DNA from: DASUGM01 sp036274055
GTDB lineage: Bacteria > Acidobacteriota > Vicinamibacteria > Vicinamibacterales > SCN-69-37
Reading direction: 5' to 3'
Assembly (NCBI GenBank): GCA_036274055.1
Contig: DASUGM010000145.1
Span: forward strand, 1 to 11,487
DNA: 11,487 nt
Part shown: positions 6,251-11,487 of the stretch, one piece after another
Layout of the letters: every line of letters begins with the position of its first letter
How positions within the stretch are numbered: position 1 is the first letter of the stretch
The notes under the pieces: model-generated
Database searches by the model: none
The model's input: only the letters and a program-made list of their open reading frames with translations
What the model was told of the DNA's origin: nothing
Translations under genes and position numbers: made by a program

Positions 6251-7366
6251 CTAGCGTGAGCCCAGCCCACGCATCCACGCCCTGAGCTTCTCCAGCGGCC
6301 AGCAGTTGACGATGCGTGACGCGGGGATACCGGCAAGGCGCGCGTGGGCGATCGCCGTCTCTGCGTAGACGAGCTGATCAGGCGCGTGGGCGTCGCTGTC
6401 GAGCGCGAAAATGCAGCCGGCGACCCGCGCGCGGGCGGCCAGTTCGTAGTCGAGATCCTGACGCGCCGGATCGCCGTCGATTTCGATCGCGACCAGCCGC
6501 TCGGCCGCGCGCGCGAATACGCGATCCCAATCCGCCATCACCCCGGCGCGCGTGCCCATGATTCGTCCGCGGGGATGCGCGAGGATATGGACGTTCGGCG
6601 TGTCGAGCACGCGCAGCAGGCGATCGGTCTGGTCGGCGGCAATCCGCAGCTTGGAGTGCGGCGCCGCGAGCACCAGATCAAATGCCGCCCGTTCCTCGTC
6701 GTCGAGATCCAGCGCCCCGTCCGCGCTAATGTTGGCCTCGATGCCCTTGAGCACGTAGAAGTCCGAATGCTCGGCGTTCAGCCGATCGATTTCCTCGTGC
6801 TGCGCCGCGACCGACGCCATCGAGAGCCCGCCGGCGATCGGCAGCCCCTTGGCGTGATCGGTGATCGCCGAGTGCGTATAGCCGCGCGCCGCGCACGCCC
6901 GTGCCAGCACGGACAGCGGCACCGCGCCATCGCTCCATTCCGAGTGCATTTGAAAATCGGCGCGATAGGCGGAGCGTTCGATCCCATCGATCGCCGGATC
7001 CGAGAGCACGCGCAGCACTTCGGCGCGGCTGAGAAATCGCTGCCGCAGGCTGCGGCGCCGGTCGATGTCAATCTGCTTGCCGCTGCCGGCGACCGCTCGC
7101 TCGACCGTCGGTGACTCGCCGGTGGCGACGACTTCGGCGACCACGCGCATCGACGCCGGGCCGAGACCGGGGATCTTGGGCCATGCCCCATCCTCGCGCA
7201 GCTGATCGATCTGGCGCGGCAGCCAGAAAACGGCCGATGCGGCGCGCTTGTACCCAAACGACTTGGCTTTGACGGCCTGAATCGCCGCCAGGTCGCGCAA
7301 CAACCCGGCGATCTGCGCGTTGAGGTCGGCGGCGGGCAAAGCCTCCACAGCCAGACGCGAGTGCAA
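6251..7366 (-). CDS. HhH-PHP domain protein (PolX-like C-terminal phosphoesterase type)
   Basis: About 371 residues. An N-terminal PolX-like helical domain ('LNAQIAGLLRDLAAI', 'SFGYKRAASAVFWL') leads into a helix-hairpin-helix 'KIPGLGPASM' (64-73). A PHP domain follows from about 135. Metal-site motifs seen are 'FQMHSEWSDG' (Gln139, His141), 'ITDHAKG' (His171), 'GIEANI' (Glu210), 'APHSKL' (His237), 'LAHPRGR' (His264) and 'DSDAHA' (Asp325, His327). The polymerase palm of PolX is absent. PHP domains are metal-dependent phosphoesterases, so a cytoplasmic nuclease or phosphatase linked to DNA repair is plausible but unproven. The frame is open up to 7576, but the family-like sequence begins near 7366. 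I chose TTG 7366 with GGAG six bases upstream; GTG 7348 is the alternative. It is divergent from the oxidoreductase gene. Confidence 0.85.
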   Translation of the reverse strand: MHSRLAVEALPAADLNAQIAGLLRDLAAIQAVKAKSFGYKRAASAVFWLPRQIDQLREDGAWPKIPGLGPASMRVVAEVVATGESPTVERAVAGSGKQIDIDRRRSLRQRFLSRAEVLRVLSDPAIDGIERSAYRADFQMHSEWSDGAVPLSVLARACAARGYTHSAITDHAKGLPIAGGLSMASVAAQHEEIDRLNAEHSDFYVLKGIEANISADGALDLDDEERAAFDLVLAAPHSKLRIAADQTDRLLRVLDTPNVHILAHPRGRIMGTRAGVMADWDRVFARAAERLVAIEIDGDPARQDLDYELAARARVAGCIFALDSDAHAPDQLVYAETAIAHARLAGIPASRIVNCWPLEKLRAWMRGLGSR

Positions 7367-7420
7367 GAGCGACTCCAGCCGCGCCAACCGTGGTACTTCG
7401 CTTGCAACAGCTGGCGGGGA

Positions 7421-8629
7421 ATGGACTTGCACAGCGGTACGCCCTTCTGGCCCGCGCGCGACGGCATTCCCGCGACCTACGCCCGCCTTGACGGCGACGT
7501 GCAGTGCGAGATCGCCGTGCTTGGCGCCGGCATCACCGGTGCGCTCGTCGCACACCGGCTGGTGCAGCGCGGGCACGACGTCATCGTCGTCGACGCTGCT
7601 GACGTGGCTGGCGGCAGCACCGCGGCCAGCAGCGGACTTCTGCTCTACGAGACCGACGTGTCGCTGACCGCGCTCGCGGGACGTATCGGCACGCCCGCGG
7701 CGACCCGTATCTACCGCCTCGGACTCGAAGCCATCGACGAGATCGAGTCACTCCACGACGCCCTCGGCACGCCGTGCGGGTTTTCGCGCCGCCCGGCGTT
7801 GTATCTCGCCTCGACGCGACGCGATGCGCGGCGGCTCGCGATCGAGTTCGAGCTGCGCCGGCGATCTGGCTTCGAGCTCGACTTGCTCAGCGCCACGGAT
7901 ATCGGCGCCCGTTATTCATTTTCGGCGCCGGCGGCAATCCGCAGCCACGGCTGCGCCGAGATCGATGCGTATCGCTTCACCCATGCCGTTCTCGCGACCG
8001 CCCAACGCGGCGGCGCACGCGTTTACGCGCGCACGGCGGTAACGCGCCGGCGTGAAGAGCGAGCGGGCTTCGTCCTCGAGACCGCGGCGCGACGCCGCAT
8101 CGGCGCGCAGTTCGTGATCAACGCCGGTGGCTACTCCTCCGCGGGCCGGCGAACCGCCCGTTCGGTCCGGGTCAACAGTTCATGGGCGTTCGTCTCCGAG
8201 CCGGTGCGGGCGTTTGCAGGCTGGCCGGATCGCTGTCTGATTTGGGAAACGGCGCGCCCCTACTTCTACGCGCGGACGACTGACGACGGACGCGTGCTGG
8301 CCGGAGGAGAAGATGAGGCGCCGGCTGACGGGCATGCGCGCTCGAAGCTGATGGACCGGAAAATTCGCCGGCTCGCCGCAAGGATGCAGGGAATGTTCCC
8401 CGAAATCCGCGTGCACCCGGATTTCTGCTGGGCCGCGACGTTTGCGAGAACCGCCGACAGCCTGCCGGTCATCGGCAGGTCAAGGTCCTCCGAGCGATTG
8501 ATCCACGTCCTGGGCTACGGCGGCAACGGCATCACGTTCAGCATGATCGGGGCGCGCAGTGCGGTGCGACTGATCGAGGGCCGCCGGGACCCCGATGCCG
8601 GGCTGTTCGCGGTCGATCGGGCCAGCTGA
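7421..8629 (+). CDS. FAD-dependent oxidoreductase, DAO (D-amino-acid oxidase-like) family
   Basis: The 402-residue product has an N-terminal Rossmann fold with 'VLGAGITGALVAHRL' (GxGxxG at 35-40). It is followed by Asp58 at the end of the second strand for the adenosine ribose, then 'GGSTAASSGLL', typical of DAO-family enzymes. A C-terminal FAD-contacting segment reads 'ADSLPVIG' and 'LGYGGNGITFSMIGA'. Such enzymes oxidise amines, amino acids or related substrates, passing electrons to oxygen or an acceptor; the substrate is not readable here. No signal peptide, so cytoplasmic. I placed the start at ATG 7421, since family members begin shortly before the Rossmann strand with a 'MDL.SG.PFW' sequence. 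GTG 7361 would add 20 residues and overlap the divergent PHP gene. The GGGGA next to the ATG is too close to be a normal ribosome site. Confidence 0.87.
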   Translation: MDLHSGTPFWPARDGIPATYARLDGDVQCEIAVLGAGITGALVAHRLVQRGHDVIVVDAADVAGGSTAASSGLLLYETDVSLTALAGRIGTPAATRIYRLGLEAIDEIESLHDALGTPCGFSRRPALYLASTRRDARRLAIEFELRRRSGFELDLLSATDIGARYSFSAPAAIRSHGCAEIDAYRFTHAVLATAQRGGARVYARTAVTRRREERAGFVLETAARRRIGAQFVINAGGYSSAGRRTARSVRVNSSWAFVSEPVRAFAGWPDRCLIWETARPYFYARTTDDGRVLAGGEDEAPADGHARSKLMDRKIRRLAARMQGMFPEIRVHPDFCWAATFARTADSLPVIGRSRSSERLIHVLGYGGNGITFSMIGARSAVRLIEGRRDPDAGLFAVDRAS

Positions 8630-8736
8630 GCAGCAGAGGGACCCTTGATCTACCGCCAGAGTTGACTACAGGCCCTCCGATGACCCCCTTTCAGTACACA
8701 TTTTCGGTCACCGCGGGCTACGACCGGCCCGCCGGC

Positions 8737-8753
8737 GTGGTACCCCGATTGCA
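8737..8753 (+). promoter_or_regulatory. Candidate sigma-54 (RpoN) promoter for the hybrid kinase
   Basis: GTGGTACCCCGATTGCA matches the sigma-54 consensus YTGGCACGN4TTGCW at T, both invariant GG (8739-8740), A, C, and the whole TTGCA with invariant GC (8751-8752). GG and GC are ten bases apart, as required. Mismatches are in the -24 box (T for C, C for G). Transcription would start about 12 bases downstream, leaving a leader of roughly 80 bases before the GTG at 8844. No activator site is evident. Confidence 0.45.
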
Positions 8754-8843
8754 GAAGGTCAAGAGCTTGCTCTGGAACATAACCAGTGCGGCGTACGGCG
8801 CCGACTGACCGGGGTATACCCGGCAGCGGCGTTCGTTCAAGCC

Positions 8844-11390
8844 GTGGCGCCTGATGGCGAGGACATCAAGGCGCCCTGGATCTGCCACAAGAAAATGCAG
8901 CAGAAGCTCGATGAGGTCACGCTTCGTCATCTCGCCCGCGTGGTCGAGTCGTCGGATGACGCCATCGTCAGTAAAGACCTGAACGGCATCATCAAGTCGT
9001 GGAATCGAGCCGCCGCGCGGATGTTCGGTTACTCGGCCGCGGAAGCGATCGGCCAGTCCATCCGTCTCATCATTCCCGCAGATCGACAGGCTGAAGAGGA
9101 TCACTTGCTCGCGCAGATTCGCGCCGGCAAGTCAGTGACCCACTTCGAAACGATTCGCAAGACCAGGAGCGGCGAGTTCATCCCGATTTCGTTGACCGTG
9201 TCGCCGATTCTCGACGACGCCGGTCGCGTGATTGGCGCGTCGAAGATCGCCCGTGACATCAGCGACCGCGTCCAGAGCATCCAGGCCAGAGAGCGACTGG
9301 CCGCGCTCGTCGCGTCATCGGACGACGCCATCATCACCAAGGATCTCAACAGCATCATCACGTCATGGAACGCCGCGGCCGAGCGCATGTTCGGCTACAC
9401 GGCGGACGAGGCCGTTGGCCGGTCGGTTCGGATGCTCATCCCTGCTGAGTTGCAGGACGAAGAGGATCTGGTGCTGGCGAAGATACGCGCCGGGGAAAAA
9501 ATCGACCACTACGAGACGATTCGGCAGGCCAAAGACGGCACGCGGCTGAGCATTTCCTTGACCGTATCGCCGATCCGCGACGAGTTCGGCACGATTATCG
9601 GCGCCTCGAAGATTGCCCGGGACGTGACCGAGCGCGTCCGCCTCCTGGCGAGTGCGCGCGAACACGCCGGCAACACCGAGAAGCTCGGCGAGGTCGGCGC
9701 GGTGGTGGCGTCGACACTCGACCGCGAAGAGATCCTCCAGAAGGTCACTGACATCGCCACCGAACTGACCCGGGCGCAATTCGGCGCTTTCTTCTACAAC
9801 GTGAGCGATCCGGAGTCCGGCGACGCCTACATGCTCTACACGCTGTCCGGCGCCTCGCGCGAAGCCTTCGTCGATTTCCCGCGTCCACGCGCGACCGCGG
9901 TGTTCACCCCGACGTTCGACGGCCAGGCTCCGGTGCGCCTGGACGACGTGACCGCCGATCCCCGGTTCGACAACAGCGCGCCGTACTTCGGCAGGCCGAC
10001 CGGTCATCTGCCGGTTCGCAGTTACCTGGCGGTGCCGGTGACCGGGGTCGCCGGGAAGGTGCTCGGAGGACTGTTCTTTGGCCACCGCGACGCCGGCGTG
10101 TTCACCGAGCAGCACGAACGTCTCGCGGTCGGCCTGGCGTCGTGGGCGTCGGTCGCGCTGGAAAACTCCCGGCTCTACGGCGAAGCGAAGACCGCCAATC
10201 GGATGAAAGACGAATTTCTCGCCGTGCTCTCACACGAGTTACGCACGCCCCTCAACGCGATCGTCGGCTACGCGCGGCTGCTGCACGGCGGACTGCTGCC
10301 GCCCGACAAGGTCGCCCGTGGTCTCGAGACCCTGGAACGCAACGCTACCTGGCTCACGCAAATCGTCGAGGACGTCCTCGACGTCTCGCGCATCGTCTCG
10401 GGCAAGATCAGGCTCGACGTTCAGCCGGTCGAACTTCCGATCATCGTCGACAACGCCGTCGCGACCATCCAGCCAGCCGCTGATGCGAAGGGCGTCCGCA
10501 TTCAGACGATGATCGATCCGAACGTCGGCCCGGTATCTGGCGATCCGGGACGCCTGCAGCAGGTGGTCTGGAATCTGGTGTCGAACGCGGTCAAGTTCAC
10601 GCCGAAGCATGGCCGCATCCAGGTGCGGCTCGAACGCGCGAACTCGCATATCGAAGTCGTGGTCAGCGACACCGGCATCGGCATTCCCGCCGACTTCATT
10701 CCCTACGTCTTCGATCGATTCCGGCAGGCCGATTCGCGGACGACCCGCAAGGCCGGCGGCTTGGGACTCGGGCTGGCGATCGTCCGTCACATCGTCGAGA
10801 TGCACGGCGGCACGGTTGAGGTGACGAGCGCCGGCGAGAACAAGGGCGCAACTTTTCGCGTGTGCCTGCCAGTCATGATCGTGCATTCCGAACGCGACAC
10901 AGCGAGACGCGAACATCCGCGGACCGAGCGGCCGGAGGCGTTGCGGAAGCTCGAAGATCTCGCCGGCCTCCGCGTGCTCGCGATCGACGACGAACCGGAC
11001 GCGCTGATGTTGCTTCGCGTCGTGCTCGAAACCGCGGGCGCGGAGGTGAGCACGTTCCGCTCGTCGGTGGCGGCACTCGATCACCTTGTCGACGAAAAGC
11101 CGGATGTGCTCGTCGTCGATATCGGCATGCCCGAGATGGACGGGTTCGAGCTGATCACCCGCATCAGAACGTCGCCCAACCCGGTTCTCCGCGACGTCCC
11201 AGCTGCAGCTCTGACCGCTTTCGCGCGGTCGGAGGATCGGACCCGGGCGTTACGCAGCGGATTCGAATTGCACCTCGCGAAGCCGGTGGACCCGGCGGAG
11301 CTCGTCGCGTCCGTGGCCACACTGGCGAGGCGTGCGCGAGCCCGACAAGCGGCGCCCGACGGCGGAGATCGCCCTGCGGGTGCGGAATAG
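8844..11390 (+). CDS. Soluble hybrid histidine kinase, PAS-PAS-GAF-HisKA-HATPase-REC
   Basis: An 848-residue two-component sensor. Two adjacent PAS domains lie at about 30-142 and 152-264, and a GAF domain at about 281-445. The HisKA helix has 'FLAVLSHELRTPLNAI' with phospho-acceptor His464. The ATPase domain carries the N box 'WNLVSNAVKFTP', G1 'DTGIGIP', F box 'FDRFRQAD' and G2 'GGLGLGLAI'. The receiver (about 705-825) has 'AIDDEPDA', phospho-acceptor Asp759 in 'VVDIGMPEMDG', and 'LAKPVD'. All catalytic boxes are intact, so it should autophosphorylate and pass the phosphate to its own receiver and perhaps onward through a phosphotransfer protein. There is no membrane span or signal peptide, so it senses an intracellular cue through PAS/GAF. 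GTG 8844 is the first possible start; ATG 8895 is the alternative, since both ribosome sites are weak. No output regulator is adjacent. Confidence 0.92.
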   Translation: MAPDGEDIKAPWICHKKMQQKLDEVTLRHLARVVESSDDAIVSKDLNGIIKSWNRAAARMFGYSAAEAIGQSIRLIIPADRQAEEDHLLAQIRAGKSVTHFETIRKTRSGEFIPISLTVSPILDDAGRVIGASKIARDISDRVQSIQARERLAALVASSDDAIITKDLNSIITSWNAAAERMFGYTADEAVGRSVRMLIPAELQDEEDLVLAKIRAGEKIDHYETIRQAKDGTRLSISLTVSPIRDEFGTIIGASKIARDVTERVRLLASAREHAGNTEKLGEVGAVVASTLDREEILQKVTDIATELTRAQFGAFFYNVSDPESGDAYMLYTLSGASREAFVDFPRPRATAVFTPTFDGQAPVRLDDVTADPRFDNSAPYFGRPTGHLPVRSYLAVPVTGVAGKVLGGLFFGHRDAGVFTEQHERLAVGLASWASVALENSRLYGEAKTANRMKDEFLAVLSHELRTPLNAIVGYARLLHGGLLPPDKVARGLETLERNATWLTQIVEDVLDVSRIVSGKIRLDVQPVELPIIVDNAVATIQPAADAKGVRIQTMIDPNVGPVSGDPGRLQQVVWNLVSNAVKFTPKHGRIQVRLERANSHIEVVVSDTGIGIPADFIPYVFDRFRQADSRTTRKAGGLGLGLAIVRHIVEMHGGTVEVTSAGENKGATFRVCLPVMIVHSERDTARREHPRTERPEALRKLEDLAGLRVLAIDDEPDALMLLRVVLETAGAEVSTFRSSVAALDHLVDEKPDVLVVDIGMPEMDGFELITRIRTSPNPVLRDVPAAALTAFARSEDRTRALRSGFELHLAKPVDPAELVASVATLARRARARQAAPDGGDRPAGAE

Positions 11391-11469
11391 TTCACGGCAG
11401 CCCGGACATGTTCTGCGCTCGCGGAACCTGACGCGCTGATTCCCTGGCCATCGCATTGACGTCCAGGCG

Positions 11470-11485
11470 TGGCACGGGATCTGCC
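11470..11485 (+). promoter_or_regulatory. Strong sigma-54 promoter match at the right edge
   Basis: TGGCACGGGATCTGCC has a perfect -24 element (TGGCACG), the invariant GG (11471-11472) and GC (11483-11484) ten bases apart, and only C for T and C for W deviating in the -12 box. It starts 79 bases after the kinase stop and faces out of the window, so it would drive the next gene to the right, which is not included here. Confidence 0.55.
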
Positions 11486-11487
11486 AT

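Noticed and set aside
8705..8726. CGGTC...GACCG inverted repeat upstream of the sigma-54-like site, considered as an activator binding site
   Set aside because: Five-base arms with a 12-base gap are expected by chance in this GC-rich DNA, and it lies closer to the -24 element than typical enhancer sites.
8812..8821. Palindrome GGGTATACCC in the kinase leader, considered as an operator
   Set aside because: It is only ten bases long, has no second copy in the window and no known regulator match.
9363..10115. A 250-codon minus-strand open frame inside the kinase gene
   Set aside because: It is antisense to intact PAS and GAF domains and has no recognisable features.
1..11487. CRISPR array, tRNA/rRNA genes, insertion sequences, toxin-antitoxin or defence genes
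   Set aside because: I saw no regularly spaced repeats, tRNA-like folds, transposase motifs or defence-type domains on either strand.

Overview
The window is GC-rich bacterial chromosomal DNA with dense coding, several GTG/TTG starts and a strong preference for G or C at third codon positions. No rRNA, tRNA, transposase, phage or CRISPR feature is visible. Gene content (a multi-PAS hybrid kinase, Kelch protein, HhH-PHP protein, glycosyltransferase plus debranching enzyme, DUF3291) and a short GGGGTCAGACCCC-type inverted repeat suggest a soil-type Acidobacteriota, perhaps class Vicinamibacteria. That placement is inference from style and gene content; no marker gene is present to prove it.

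Layout. 74-1033 (+): six-bladed Kelch-type beta-propeller protein, possibly exported. 1146-1409 (+): small unrecognised protein, convergent with a DUF3291 protein at 1437-1901 (-). The 346-base stretch 1908-2253 holds no intact gene. It contains a possible extended -10 promoter for the DUF3291 gene and the C-terminal remnant of a rhodanese-like gene that lacks the catalytic-cysteine loop. 2254-5986 (+) is a tight three-gene cluster: GT4 glycosyltransferase, a debranching-type glucosidase overlapping it by 23 bases, and a helical protein of unknown function 3 bases downstream. An inverted repeat (5999-6030) separates this cluster from a 61-residue very basic protein (6048-6233), which converges on an HhH-PHP phosphoesterase-type gene (6251-7366, -). 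That gene is divergent from a DAO-family FAD oxidoreductase (7421-8629, +). A candidate sigma-54 promoter (8737-8753) precedes a soluble hybrid histidine kinase, PAS-PAS-GAF-HisKA-HATPase-REC (8844-11390, +). A second, better sigma-54 match lies at the right edge (11470-11485), pointing to a gene beyond the window.

Function. The cluster at 2254-5986 probably builds and trims an alpha-glucan or related storage or compatible-solute saccharide. The kinase is a cytoplasmic sensor whose regulon is not visible here. I found no convincing undescribed defence or mobile system. The points most worth a second look are the two sigma-54-like sites, the inverted repeat, the unknown third gene of the carbohydrate cluster, the Gln-for-His change in the PHP metal motif, and decayed coding remnants near 1387-1470 and 2008-2139.
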